From contig CAZASI010000002.1 of the NCBI GenBank assembly GCA_964487795.1, forward strand, positions 186,001-250,000: DNA of 64,000 nucleotides. Direction: 5' to 3'. The stretch is from Patescibacterium sp964487795 (GTDB lineage Bacteria > Patescibacteriota > Patescibacteriia > Patescibacteriales > Patescibacteriaceae). This document shows positions 6,401 to 15,050 of this stretch, piece by piece. A program made the position numbers and the translations under genes. Positions within the stretch are counted from its first letter, which is position 1. Every line of letters begins with the position of its first letter. The notes below the pieces were generated by a model, which did not search any database, had not been told where the DNA came from, and saw only the letters and a program-made list of their open reading frames with translations.

Positions 6401-7264
6401 GCAAGTATTATAGTTTTGCGCTTCAGTATTATACAATTCAATATTTTTTTTAAGCAATTGTACGAGAGTGTTATATTGTTCAACTCGCACATTGTATTCA
6501 TTGACCATTTGATTATACTCCTCTCCCCTCTTTGGCTCATAACGATCTATAGCTTGTGCGCGACTCGACAAGTCCGCTTCTTTTACGTTTAGTGAAGCTT
6601 TACTCGTTTCAATTTCAGCACCCAAGGTCGCATTTATCTCGGGACAAGCTGTTTCTGATGTTCCAAATTCTTGCACGGCCAACCACGTCATCTTACCTTG
6701 GAAATTTCCTTGGCGTGCCGCTACGCCAATCTCGCGATAACCTTCACGTAGAATATTTTCGCGGTGCCCCGGGCTGTCCATCCATCCCTTAACAAGAGCA
6801 GCATCGCTTCCAAAGTTTCCTAAAGCAAGATTTTCTCCAACAATAACATAGCGATAACCGGCATCATCAGCTAAATCAGCTGGTCCTCTTCCGTCGGGAG
6901 ATTCATGTTCAAAATATTGCTTGTCAAACATATCATCAAGTTTTGCTTCGGCGGCTTTGTTTAATAGACTTGATTCACTCAAGGCTACCGCATTATGCGC
7001 AAGTCTTTCCTTATTAGTGAGGCTTATAATGCCTTTAAGCGTCAATTCTCCCTTAGAGTCACCAGTATCAATTTTAAGCGGTGTAGAGGTGAATACTTGG
7101 TCTTTTAAGGCGATAGCGTCACGGCGTAGCGATCCAATCCCGGGATCATTTTGAATCAAAGTTCGACCCTGATCGGTCAAACCCATGATATCACTGCGAA
7201 ATAAGCCGAATGTAACGGCCATAGCAGCTGTAATTAAAAGCGCAACTAACAATTTAAAACGCAT
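6380..7264 (-). CDS. CAP (SCP/PR-1) domain extracellular protein
   Basis: 294 residues. Residues 4-21 form a signal peptide or anchor. The CAP domain spans about 80-205 with its usual cavity residues: FEHESPDG (His120), GENLA (Glu144) and SPGHREN (His167), then WLAVQEFG. The C-terminal 90 residues are a predicted coiled coil with tyrosine/asparagine heptads. Bacterial CAP proteins are secreted; their activity is poorly defined. A TATATT box ends 8 nt before the ATG, suggesting a leaderless mRNA. The 3' end overlaps the convergent DedA gene by 21 bp. Confidence 0.9.
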   Translation of the reverse strand: MRFKLLVALLITAAMAVTFGLFRSDIMGLTDQGRTLIQNDPGIGSLRRDAIALKDQVFTSTPLKIDTGDSKGELTLKGIISLTNKERLAHNAVALSESSLLNKAAEAKLDDMFDKQYFEHESPDGRGPADLADDAGYRYVIVGENLALGNFGSDAALVKGWMDSPGHRENILREGYREIGVAARQGNFQGKMTWLAVQEFGTSETACPEINATLGAEIETSKASLNVKEADLSSRAQAIDRYEPKRGEEYNQMVNEYNVRVEQYNTLVQLLKKNIELYNTEAQNYNTCLASFSE

Positions 7265-7313
7265 AGTGGTAAAATATAGCTAATTGTATCACGTATTACT
7301 ATTAAACGACCAT

Positions 7314-7796
7314 ATGAACAATAAACGACTTTTATATATCTTAATCATTCTTGTGGTAGTCGGTGTAGGACTTTTGGCTTATTATCGTTGGCAACCTGCT
7401 GCTACTGAGTATAACGCGGTGTCGGAAAACAATGTTACGGAAAATAACACGGTCATAGAAGAAGTTAAGCAAAACTCCAATATCACTCTTAATTCACCGA
7501 AGGCCAATGACAGTCTTGGACAAAACTTTAAGGTCACGGGAGAAGCTAGAGGAACTTGGTATTTTGAAGCATCATTTCCAGTTGTGTTACTTGACGTGAA
7601 TCGTAATGAATTAACTACGGTCATAGCAACGGCTGAAGGAGAATGGATGACTGAAAACTTTGTCCCCTTCTCTGCTATGATAGATTTAAAAACAAAGTAT
7701 TTAGGTAAAGCATTCTTAGTATTAAAGAAAGACAATCCTTCGGGTGAAGCGAAGTATGATGATCAAATAGAAATTCCAATAACAATTACGAATTAA
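7314..7796 (+). CDS. Gmad2 immunoglobulin-like domain protein, membrane-anchored
   Basis: 160 residues from the ATG at 7314; a TTG 30 nt upstream is in frame but adds a poor N terminus. Residues 5-25 are a hydrophobic anchor. From about residue 60, ITLNSPKANDSLGQNFKVTG, WYFEASFPVVLLD, EGEWMTENFVPFSA and a final KYDDQIEIPITI match the Gmad2 bacterial immunoglobulin-like domain. Likely an extracytoplasmic envelope protein. Followed by a strong terminator. Confidence 0.85.
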   Translation: MNNKRLLYILIILVVVGVGLLAYYRWQPAATEYNAVSENNVTENNTVIEEVKQNSNITLNSPKANDSLGQNFKVTGEARGTWYFEASFPVVLLDVNRNELTTVIATAEGEWMTENFVPFSAMIDLKTKYLGKAFLVLKKDNPSGEAKYDDQIEIPITITN

Positions 7797-7797
7797 A

Positions 7798-7826
7798 AAA
7801 GCGGGCCTACGGGTCCGCTTTCTTTA
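7798..7826 (+). terminator. rho-independent terminator
   Basis: AAAGCGGGCC with GGTCCGCTTT (one G-U pair) around a 3-4 nt loop, then TTCTTT. Confidence 0.8.
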
Positions 7827-7838
7827 TAGAAGGAAAAT

Positions 7839-8351
7839 TCACAGGTAACAATAAGTAAACTCAGTGCCGTTATATGCAAGCTCCACCCTTTTACCACTTT
7901 GTAATGCAATGCTTCTTTGGGTGTTCTTTTCAATGGCAAATAAACCTTCGCTAAGTTTTCTTCTTGAATCATTAGCGATTAATATGTTTATGAGTTTTTT
8001 GTCTTGTGTGTCAATAATTTTGTCTTCTTCTAAACTAAGTTTAACCAATCCAAACTGGCAGCCTTGATTTTGCTCTGCGGGATTAATTAGTTTTGGGCTG
8101 CAATTGTGCGGCGGAAATGGTTTAAAATTGAGTGTATATACAGCGATCTTGAGCTTTTTTTCTAATAAGGTTTTAGTAGGTTGAATTCGTACATATTTTG
8201 ATTCACCAACGAATTTTAATGGGATGCTTACTGCTCCCACGGGAATTCGTGTGCCGATATTATCTAATGGAATACCAGGTTCGGCTGTACATTTTCCATT
8301 GATAAAAATATGCAAGGTTGTTCCTTTAATTTGAACCTCAGACATTGTCAA
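7839..8351 (-). CDS. hypothetical protein (170 aa)
   Basis: No family recognised. The sequence alternates hydrophobic and polar residues as in a beta-rich domain and has four Cys, with no signal peptide or membrane helix. Start choice: AAGGAG lies 8 nt before a TTG at 8351 and 14 nt before the ATG at 8345; spacing favours the TTG. A hairpin at 8391-8414 separates it from the ftsQ unit. Confidence 0.65.
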   Translation of the reverse strand: MTMSEVQIKGTTLHIFINGKCTAEPGIPLDNIGTRIPVGAVSIPLKFVGESKYVRIQPTKTLLEKKLKIAVYTLNFKPFPPHNCSPKLINPAEQNQGCQFGLVKLSLEEDKIIDTQDKKLINILIANDSRRKLSEGLFAIEKNTQRSIALQSGKRVELAYNGTEFTYCYL

Positions 8352-8390
8352 TAACGTTTCTCCTTCTATTTATTAAATTTAATGAACAAA

Positions 8391-8414
8391 AAAAATACTC
8401 GCTTGAGTATTTTT
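8391..8414 (-). terminator. rho-independent terminator of the serS-ftsQ unit
   Basis: AAAAATACTC (8391-8400) pairs perfectly with GAGTATTTTT (8405-8414) across a 4-nt loop. It lies downstream of the small membrane protein gene ending at 8446; the U run is present in the minus direction. Confidence 0.75.
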
Positions 8415-8445
8415 TACAATACAACTTGAGTCTCAGCTTGTCAAG

Positions 8446-8586
8446 TTAACTGATAGTGAAACCCATAAAATATACAGGTGAATTGAAAGCCAATATAATC
8501 TTGATAATCAGCAAAAATACGCCGATTGAGAGCAGCGAGTATAAGAAGACACCAAATGCAAAAAGTAATTTAAAGGCTGTTTCCAT
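8446..8586 (-). CDS. small membrane protein (46 aa) after ftsQ
   Basis: 46 residues, METAFKLLF start, with one long hydrophobic segment (about 4-33) and a short polar end. The ATG lies 4 nt after the ftsQ stop, which suggests translational coupling. A longer frame starting at 8682 would overlap ftsQ by 90 bp and is less likely. No family recognised; its location suggests an accessory of the division machinery or simply a passenger. Confidence 0.5.
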   Translation of the reverse strand: METAFKLLFAFGVFLYSLLSIGVFLLIIKIILAFNSPVYFMGFTIS

Positions 8587-8590
8587 ATGC

Positions 8591-9460
8591 TTATTTATAG
8601 TATAGCTTATCTCCGAACCGTAAATCAATATAGCTGAGTTTTTCAAAGCGTGAACGCAGTTCGCTTTGCAATAAAGTATCAAGGCGCATTAGTTGAGGCT
8701 CTACCGCTTCACTAGTATTAAAGTATATCATCGGGCCCTTGTTGCTAGCAAGAATAAGCGTACGAGCTTCATTTGACACCGCCAGTTCTTTTACGCTAAT
8801 CCAAGAAAAACGAGTCGAAAAATTACTAAATATTTGCGACGCTGTACTGATGACAGAGGGCTCAATATCAACTTTCTGACCATTGATTTTCGGCAATCCA
8901 TTGTTTCGAATAATAGGCACTCCAAGCTCTTGAGCGCTGCCCGGATTGATAATTTCAGCACCTGCATCAAGCAGATAATATTGTTCCGCTTCAAGCCATA
9001 CGGCCGCTGCCTGCTTCTCTTGCAATTCAACTATTAAAGTTGACGGTAATTTCTTTACTAGTGTGACATTTTGTATTGGGTAAGATTCGAGTACTTTTGC
9101 CTTAAAATCCTCCGAGCTAAAAACTAGTAGTCTATTCTGCTGGAGAACAAAAATACGCTTTTCCTCAGTTTGAGCATAGATCATCGTTTCAATCTCGCTT
9201 GCGGAGCTAAGTTGTGATCCTCTGACTTCAACATATTTTACAGTAAAGACTGAAGAAAAAAAGAGCAGCCAAACAAGTGCGACGCATACAAGAAGAATTG
9301 CAAAAATCCAAAACCAGCCGCGAGCCGGAATTTTTGCCAAAAGATTCTTTATTCCAAAAATTCCAATCTTATCACTGCGACGAGATGCAAAATAGGGATT
9401 ACCGCGTCGTTTTATGTTTGTCGGGGCATTGTAGCTACGATGACGAACTGGTAATGACAT
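8591..9460 (-). CDS. ftsQ: cell division protein FtsQ/DivIB
   Basis: 289 residues. A basic N terminus (MSLPVRHRSYN) precedes a single membrane helix (about 50-72). Then comes a POTRA domain (FTVKYVEVRGSQLSSASEIE, about 77-96) and the FtsQ beta domain (YPIQNVTLVKKLPSTLIVELQE-like strand, then AVWLEAEQYYLLDAGAEII). FtsQ links cytoplasmic and periplasmic division proteins. The ATG at 9460 is 11 nt beyond the serS stop (9471); an upstream in-frame start inside serS would add 32 unlikely residues. Transcribed after serS. Confidence 0.88.
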   Translation of the reverse strand: MSLPVRHRSYNAPTNIKRRGNPYFASRRSDKIGIFGIKNLLAKIPARGWFWIFAILLVCVALVWLLFFSSVFTVKYVEVRGSQLSSASEIETMIYAQTEEKRIFVLQQNRLLVFSSEDFKAKVLESYPIQNVTLVKKLPSTLIVELQEKQAAAVWLEAEQYYLLDAGAEIINPGSAQELGVPIIRNNGLPKINGQKVDIEPSVISTASQIFSNFSTRFSWISVKELAVSNEARTLILASNKGPMIYFNTSEAVEPQLMRLDTLLQSELRSRFEKLSYIDLRFGDKLYYK

Positions 9461-9470
9461 GAACGTGTGT

Positions 9471-10736
9471 TTAAGAACCAATTTTTTTAAACGGCAAATA
9501 AGGCCGCAAGGCTTTTGGAACTTCAATAGTTCCTTTTTTTGTCTGAAAATTTTCAAGCAAAGCGATTAAGACCCTCACTCCCGGATGTGCCGTACCATTA
9601 AGGGTGTGGACAAGTTCTTTTTTACCATGCTCGTCAAAATATTTTATATGCAGAGACCTTGATTGATAGTCGGTACAATTCGATACTGATGTAATTTCGG
9701 CCCAATCACCTTTTTGATTATGTTTATTTGGTTTGCCCGGTAACCACGCCTCAAGGTCAAAGGTGCGATACGCTGGTGTTCCCAAATCGGCAGTGCAATG
9801 ATCAATAACTCGAAAAGGCAGTTGCAATCCTTTCATGATTTGTTTTTGAATACCGAGCAGTTCATGATGAATCTTTTCTGATTGCTCAGGTCTGCAATAC
9901 ACGAACATTTCAAGCTTTTCGAACTGATGAACTCTGAATATACCTTTTGAAAATTTTGATGCTGCGCCCGCTTCTGTTCTAAAACAATGTGACAAGGCTA
10001 CGTATTTTTTTGGACCTTTGCTTAAATCAAGAACTTCATCCGCATGAAAGCCTCCTAAAGGAATTTCCGCCGTCCCAATTAAATTAAGATCCTCTCCCTC
10101 AATTCGATAAATTTGACTTGATTCGCCACGCGGATTAAAACCTAGGCCTTCGACGATTGAAGTTTTAGCAAGATCAGGAGTAATCATCGGCGTGTAACCA
10201 TGCTTGGCTGCAATATCGAGAGCATAACGATTTAAAGCTTGGCTCAGAAAAACCAATTCATTTTTTAAAAAATAAAATTTTGCCCCGGCAATTTTGGTAC
10301 CTCGGTCAAAATCAATTAGGTCGTGCATTTCAGCAAGCTCAACATGATCTTTAGGTTCAAACTTAAAATTTGGAATTTTTCCAATCTGTTCAAAAACTGG
10401 ATTATCATCTTCATTGGCACTCACTACTACTTCAGGATGACTTAAATTAGGTACTGCCAATAACAATTCTTTAATCGCTTCCTCAAGTACTCGCTGCTCT
10501 TCTTCAAGACCCGCAATTTCCTCTCCTACTTTTTTCATTGCAGCAATTTCTTCCGGTCCGGGCTTTGATTTTGAGCTCTTATTACGAGTGGCTCTTAATT
10601 CCTGTACTTGCGCTTCTTGCTTTCGCCATGTTTCATCCAACGACAAAAGACGGTCAATATCAACCTTGGCGAGTCTGTCGCGGGTGTTATTTGCTACGAG
10701 ATCCTTGTTCTCTCGTATGAAGGCAATATCCAACAT
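9471..10736 (-). CDS. serS: serine--tRNA ligase
   Basis: 421 residues, normal family length. N-terminal tRNA-binding coiled coil (about 25-105, MLDIAFIRENKDLV start, charged heptads). The class II core follows with motif 2 (FRTEAGAASKFSKGIFRVHQF, about 252-272) and the Ser-binding TAEIPLGG, and motif 3 near the C terminus (GTAHPGVRVLIALLENFQ). Charges tRNA-Ser with serine and also tRNA-Sec where present. Its own promoter lies at 10759-10787; it starts the unit serS-ftsQ-small protein. Confidence 0.97.
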   Translation of the reverse strand: MLDIAFIRENKDLVANNTRDRLAKVDIDRLLSLDETWRKQEAQVQELRATRNKSSKSKPGPEEIAAMKKVGEEIAGLEEEQRVLEEAIKELLLAVPNLSHPEVVVSANEDDNPVFEQIGKIPNFKFEPKDHVELAEMHDLIDFDRGTKIAGAKFYFLKNELVFLSQALNRYALDIAAKHGYTPMITPDLAKTSIVEGLGFNPRGESSQIYRIEGEDLNLIGTAEIPLGGFHADEVLDLSKGPKKYVALSHCFRTEAGAASKFSKGIFRVHQFEKLEMFVYCRPEQSEKIHHELLGIQKQIMKGLQLPFRVIDHCTADLGTPAYRTFDLEAWLPGKPNKHNQKGDWAEITSVSNCTDYQSRSLHIKYFDEHGKKELVHTLNGTAHPGVRVLIALLENFQTKKGTIEVPKALRPYLPFKKIGS

Positions 10737-10758
10737 AATGGTTTTAGTTTATAGGTCT

Positions 10759-10787
10759 ATTATAGCTATAATACAGCGTTTTGACAA
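10759..10787 (-). promoter_or_regulatory. sigma70-type promoter of serS
   Basis: Minus strand: -35 TTGTCA (10782-10787), 17-bp spacer, consensus -10 TATAAT (10759-10764). Confidence 0.7.
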
Positions 10788-10815
10788 TTAAAAAACCCGA
10801 CCAAGAGGCCGGATT
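10788..10815 (-). terminator. rho-independent terminator of greA
   Basis: 9-bp stem with two G-U pairs (AATCCGGCC/GGTCGGGTT on the minus strand) followed by T6. It abuts the serS promoter. Confidence 0.85.
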
Positions 10816-10826
10816 TTAATTGTACT

Positions 10827-11285
10827 TTAAGCTATCTTGAGAATTTTATATTTGTTCTCACCCTTAGGAGTATGGACGATCACTGTATCACCTATTTTCT
10901 TATCAAGGAATGCAAGACCCAAGGGAGATTCATTTGAAACCTTACCGGTCATCGGATCAGCTTCATTAAAACTTACGATAATAAATTCTTTCTCTTGACC
11001 AGCGCAATCAACTGTAATTTTTGAACCCATGCCAATTTGTCCCCTGCCATGTCCTTTCACTACTGTTAAATTTTTCAAAAGCGCAGTAATCTCCGCGACT
11101 CTGCCTTCGTTAAAGGCTTGCGCTTCTTTGGCGTCAGAATATTCGGCGTTTTCGCTTAAGTCGCCAAGCTCTTTGGCTTTCTCAATACGATCGGCAATTT
11201 CGCGCCGTTTTGTTGTTGTAAGCTGATGAAGTTCTTCTTCAAGCTTGTGAAAACCCTCTTCTGAAATAATCTGCTGTTCTCCCAT
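10827..11285 (-). CDS. greA: transcription elongation factor GreA
   Basis: 152 residues from MGEQQIISEEG. The N-terminal coiled coil (about 6-75) carries the family signature KLEEELHQL, RREIADRIEKAKELGDLSENAEYSDAKE, including the acidic tip residues that rescue backtracked RNA polymerase (split here: DLSENAEY). The C-terminal FKBP-like domain has SNESPLGLAFLDKKIGD. Normal length. The ATG at 11285 is preferred over an in-frame upstream extension that looks like noncoding sequence. No ribosome binding site is obvious. Confidence 0.96.
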   Translation of the reverse strand: MGEQQIISEEGFHKLEEELHQLTTTKRREIADRIEKAKELGDLSENAEYSDAKEAQAFNEGRVAEITALLKNLTVVKGHGRGQIGMGSKITVDCAGQEKEFIIVSFNEADPMTGKVSNESPLGLAFLDKKIGDTVIVHTPKGENKYKILKIA

Positions 11286-11333
11286 AGAGTTTAATAAATA
11301 ATAATACAAAGAACTATACAATAAAGAATCAAA

Positions 11334-12830
11334 TTAAGCAAGTCCCCCACTTTCAGGCTTTGATAAAACCATTAACATTGCCAAATAGCCAAAGCCAAGC
11401 GGATGATTTAAATACGGTGTAAAAAAGTTCAAGGCAATGAGTGCCACTAAACTTGCTATGGCAGGTAAAGCTGTATGCGGTCTTGTTCGAATCAGCCGAA
11501 AGGTACTTTTAACAATTAAATATAAAAGCCACAAGTAGGCGCCAAGTCCAAGCAAGCCAAGCTTCATCCACAAATCAAGCCAACCCCATTCGAAGGCATG
11601 AGTTGTATATAAACCACTAGCATCATTTTGTCTGACGCGCGGATCACTTGAAATATAACTTAAACTTTTACCAAGCCCTTGTCCAAAAATTGGTTGTTCA
11701 AGAATTGCATTTTTCATGACTGGCAACAATGACCAACGCGAGGCTGCACCAGCTTCAAACTCCGTAGCCCTATCAGTCAAAATAGAGGTGCTTAAATCAC
11801 TCGTTGGACGCGGGAAAGGGAAACGTACTGCAATTATGAGCAGTATGGCACTTAGAAGGGCCACAGAAGCCCCGTAGAGGGCTATCGCTCCAATATGCTT
11901 CATATTGGGCCGGAAATAGATAAACGCTAAGCTAAGGCCGAAGAAAAGCCCAAGAGCAGTGCCAACCCAAAAGCTTCGAGATAAGCTAATAAGAATAACA
12001 CAGAAGAAAAATGAGCTGGCAATCAAGTTTTTAAAAAGTGGTGTTGTTAAATGCCATTTTTGTTCTGCGGCTTTTTTTACAAAAAACCCAATTGAGATAA
12101 AGAAGGCCGGAATAACAAATACCTGTGATTGTAAAAATACTCGAGTGAATTTGTTTGGCAGACGCGTAATTTCTCCAAGCAGAGTGCTGCGAGTCCACAT
12201 ATACAAATGATCAAGTAAAGGCATTTCATGCGAAAAAATAAAAAGCATGCCGAAGCTTTTTATCGCAATCCAAAATCCAGCTGCAGCGAGTGAGACAAGT
12301 AACCAACGTCGTTTTTCAGAAGAAGCACAGAGTGTAAAAAATGGCACTATAAATATAAGATATGCCCAGCGTTTGCCTTCATCAATAATAAATGACATTT
12401 CGTTACCGCGCAGATATCCTATTAAGGCTGCCACTGCAATTGAAATTAATAAAAGACCAAGTGGTTTTAAATAAGGAAAAATTTTAATCGAATACGGCAA
12501 TCGTTTACTTTTGTAGATACCAATAAGTTCTTTACTTATCCAAACGACCATGACCGCTGTCCACAGTCCAATGCGTAACGAAATTCGATTGGGTTCCTCG
12601 GCAATTGAGAACAAATAGCCTTGAGATCCGATCAACAATTCAATGATAATAATTAAAAAGCCGTAAAATAAATCTTTAACGCTCATGACAATTGCCAGGA
12701 TGATAATCGCCGCGGCAATCACATAACCCAGAGGGTGATACAAGTATGAAAAAAACGAAAAGAGTTCGCACAAGGCGAGAATGATAACTATGCCAATAAT
12801 ATCTTTTTGATTCTGTGTGAGTGTTGTCAT
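11334..12830 (-). CDS. O-antigen ligase-like membrane protein
   Basis: 498 residues with about 11-12 membrane helices. The large loop region before the last helices contains HAFEWGWLDLWMKLGLLGLGAYL, like the periplasmic loop and following helices of the Wzy/WaaL (O-antigen ligase) superfamily. Such proteins polymerise or transfer undecaprenyl-linked glycans outside the membrane. It closes a cluster with a flippase and two glycosyltransferases (12832-16489), so it probably finishes a surface glycan made by them. Acceptor unknown; CPR cells lack lipid A genes in this window. Confidence 0.82.
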   Translation of the reverse strand: MTTLTQNQKDIIGIVIILALCELFSFFSYLYHPLGYVIAAAIIILAIVMSVKDLFYGFLIIIIELLIGSQGYLFSIAEEPNRISLRIGLWTAVMVVWISKELIGIYKSKRLPYSIKIFPYLKPLGLLLISIAVAALIGYLRGNEMSFIIDEGKRWAYLIFIVPFFTLCASSEKRRWLLVSLAAAGFWIAIKSFGMLFIFSHEMPLLDHLYMWTRSTLLGEITRLPNKFTRVFLQSQVFVIPAFFISIGFFVKKAAEQKWHLTTPLFKNLIASSFFFCVILISLSRSFWVGTALGLFFGLSLAFIYFRPNMKHIGAIALYGASVALLSAILLIIAVRFPFPRPTSDLSTSILTDRATEFEAGAASRWSLLPVMKNAILEQPIFGQGLGKSLSYISSDPRVRQNDASGLYTTHAFEWGWLDLWMKLGLLGLGAYLWLLYLIVKSTFRLIRTRPHTALPAIASLVALIALNFFTPYLNHPLGFGYLAMLMVLSKPESGGLA

Positions 12831-12831
12831 A

Positions 12832-13272
12832 TTATTCTATACGGTCATAAATTATCAGGCCCAATTTCTCAGCTGTTCCGGCGTTTAATTCAAGAACTTG
12901 ATCAACATTGCCAACTGAAGGATAGGGTGTGTACGGCTCTTTCTGTTCGGCTTGCAAATTGGCTGATATTCCAATCAGCTCTCCCCTATTAATCCAAATA
13001 ATGTCCAAGGGAAAATTCATTTCTCTCATAACAAATGTTTTTGGAGATGAATTGAAAAAGTTAAACATCATACCGCAGTTATCACACATTGAGCTTCGTC
13101 GACTTAATCCATTGTACCAATCTCGTTCTTGTTCGACAAATTCTACTTGAATCGTATTCCCTCGGATCATCACGGAACCAAATCGACCATTATTGTATAC
13201 AGAAGCGCGTAGTGGCCAACCGATACATGATATCAGTAGCATCAACACAACAAAAAGAGAGATTCGATACAT
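12832..13272 (-). CDS. DUF192 family secreted protein
   Basis: 146 residues. A signal peptide or anchor (about 5-24) precedes a DUF192 domain: VEFVEQERDWYNGLSRRSS, GMMFNFFNSSPKTFVMREMNFPLDIIWI, and the terminal VLELNAGTAEKLGL. DUF192 proteins are small extracytoplasmic proteins of unknown function. Its stop and start touch the neighbours (1-nt gaps to the ligase gene and the GT2 gene), so it is part of the glycan operon, which is an unusual context for this family. Confidence 0.9.
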   Translation of the reverse strand: MYRISLFVVLMLLISCIGWPLRASVYNNGRFGSVMIRGNTIQVEFVEQERDWYNGLSRRSSMCDNCGMMFNFFNSSPKTFVMREMNFPLDIIWINRGELIGISANLQAEQKEPYTPYPSVGNVDQVLELNAGTAEKLGLIIYDRIE

Positions 13273-13968
13273 TTAAATAAGTTTATGTTTTGTTTTGATG
13301 GTCATTACTGCCGCTTTATATTTTTTAACAGACGCTAAAAACGGTAATAACTTATAAGTCACTTTGGGAAGCCAGTTACTCATATGGCCCTTCCCTAACA
13401 ATGTTTTATATAAGGGCTCGTCAATCCAGATTCCTTTTTTACCGGACTCAAGCATTGTTAACCATAGATCCCAATCTTGTAAACGTTTAAGAGTTGGATC
13501 AAAGCCGGGAAAATCCGCACGACGAATTAATGAGCTCGTGTGAATATAGGGCATCTTTTTTAGTCTTGTTTCGTCATAAGGAAACAGTTTAAAAAGTTTG
13601 GCTCCATAATAAAATGATGAAAATACAAAACTTTTGTCAGGATTGATTTCGAGCGTCTGTTTCATCTTGGCTAGCATTTGGGGATTCATAACAACATCAG
13701 CATCGCAAAAAATTACAAAGTCGCCTGTTGATTTTGCAAAACCGAAATTACGCGTCGGGTTTGATCCTTCATTTTGCTTACTAAAGAAATGAACTGCTTG
13801 AGACGGATGCTTGGCTATAAACTGATCAACAACTTCGTGTACATTATCATTTGAACCATCATCAACAATAATCAATTCTAAGTCACGCTCGGTTTGTAAT
13901 GCGATGCTTTCAAGACAAAAGGATATTTTATCGGCTTGATTATGCACTGGGATGATTATTGAAATCAT
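13273..13968 (-). CDS. glycosyltransferase family 2
   Basis: 231 residues. Typical GT2 N terminus MISIIIPVHNQADKISFCLES, then LELIIVDDGSND (nucleotide binding), NFGFAKSTGDFVIFCDADVV with the DxD metal motif (about 93-95). The acceptor half is short with RLQDWDLWLTML (ED/QDW acceptor motif). Cytoplasmic or membrane-associated sugar transfer using a nucleotide sugar. Overlaps the upstream GT4 gene by 4 bp. Confidence 0.92.
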   Translation of the reverse strand: MISIIIPVHNQADKISFCLESIALQTERDLELIIVDDGSNDNVHEVVDQFIAKHPSQAVHFFSKQNEGSNPTRNFGFAKSTGDFVIFCDADVVMNPQMLAKMKQTLEINPDKSFVFSSFYYGAKLFKLFPYDETRLKKMPYIHTSSLIRRADFPGFDPTLKRLQDWDLWLTMLESGKKGIWIDEPLYKTLLGKGHMSNWLPKVTYKLLPFLASVKKYKAAVMTIKTKHKLI

Positions 13969-15050
13969 TTTGTTTCTTTAAGTATCGAATAAAATTCTTT
14001 CACTCGTTTATCCCAAGTGCACTGAGTACTGACCCACTCCCTCGCTTGTCTTCCCAGGGTTTCAGTAAGAGCCCTGTCAGTAGCCAATAGTTCTATTGTT
14101 TGCGCAATTTCATCAATATTTTCTTCATCTACAACAAGTCCGTTTTTCATGTGCTTGACTGCATCAGGTACGCCGCCGCTTTTGCCGGCAATTACGGGTT
14201 TGCCAAACATGTTGGCTTCAAGATATACAATTCCAAAGCCTTCATAGTCTCCGGAAATATTTCGCGCCGTCATAATAAAAGCGTCGCTTAAACTAAACCA
14301 GGCCCATTTCTGTTCATCACTGACCTTATGAAGAAAAATTACCTGAGCTCGCAAACCAAGCACTTCTACTGCTTTTTGCAAAGCATCAGTTTCCGGTCCA
14401 TCGCCAATAATTACATAGCGTAAAAATGGTTGCTTGTCTTTTAAGGCGGCCATAGCAGAAATTACCGCGTCAAATCCTTTACGTTTTACTAAACGTCCAA
14501 CACTTAATAAGACAAAACAATGTTCCAATCCGTAATTTTCTCTAAGTCCATGTGCTAAGCCGGGTCTAAAGCTTGGTAAAACAGTATCGATAGCCGGATT
14601 TACTACATGGATTTTATCAGTTTGATTAATAAAAGCTTGCACCAAAGAAGCTGTATAACTATTGGCACAAATAATTTTTGAAGCACGCTGCAGAATTTTC
14701 TTTGCTAAAAACTTTTTCCAAAATACTTGAGTCGCCAAAGAAAAATCCAAGCCATGCAAAACTACAGCATAACGAAAATTTGCAACATGAGACACGAGCC
14801 ACATAGCAGTGCCAATTGGCAGTACTTCTCCTGCGATAAGCCAGTCCGGTTTTATATTTTTTACAACTCGTCGAATTCTAAAACACGCCGGTAGCCACGA
14901 AAATATTGGCAATCGTTTATTAACAAGTTCTCTCTGTCTGTTATCAACCACACTAAACTCATCCGGCCAATATTCGGTGAGTTTGGCATAATAGTTTTCT
15001 GCGCCGCCAATCGCCGGCGGATATTCTAAAGCAAATAAAATGGTTTTCAT
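13965..15050 (-). CDS. glycosyltransferase family 4
   Basis: 361 residues, GT-B fold. N terminus LFALEYPPAIGGAENYYAKL (glycine-rich acceptor loop), VLHGLDFSLA in the first domain; the second domain has LLSVGRLVKRKGFDAVI (about 183-199) and the E-x7-E donor motif EGFGIVYLEANMFGKPVIAG. Likely adds a sugar to a lipid-linked glycan. Overlaps both neighbours by 4 bp (flippase upstream, GT2 downstream), so the operon is tightly coupled. Confidence 0.93.
   Translation of the reverse strand: MKTILFALEYPPAIGGAENYYAKLTEYWPDEFSVVDNRQRELVNKRLPIFSWLPACFRIRRVVKNIKPDWLIAGEVLPIGTAMWLVSHVANFRYAVVLHGLDFSLATQVFWKKFLAKKILQRASKIICANSYTASLVQAFINQTDKIHVVNPAIDTVLPSFRPGLAHGLRENYGLEHCFVLLSVGRLVKRKGFDAVISAMAALKDKQPFLRYVIIGDGPETDALQKAVEVLGLRAQVIFLHKVSDEQKWAWFSLSDAFIMTARNISGDYEGFGIVYLEANMFGKPVIAGKSGGVPDAVKHMKNGLVVDEENIDEIAQTIELLATDRALTETLGRQAREWVSTQCTWDKRVKEFYSILKETK

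Noticed and set aside
8391..8450. Attenuator plus TTGACA promoter for the 170-aa gene
   Set aside because: The apparent -10 (TATTGT) would put the start inside the hairpin; a terminator for the ftsQ unit is simpler.
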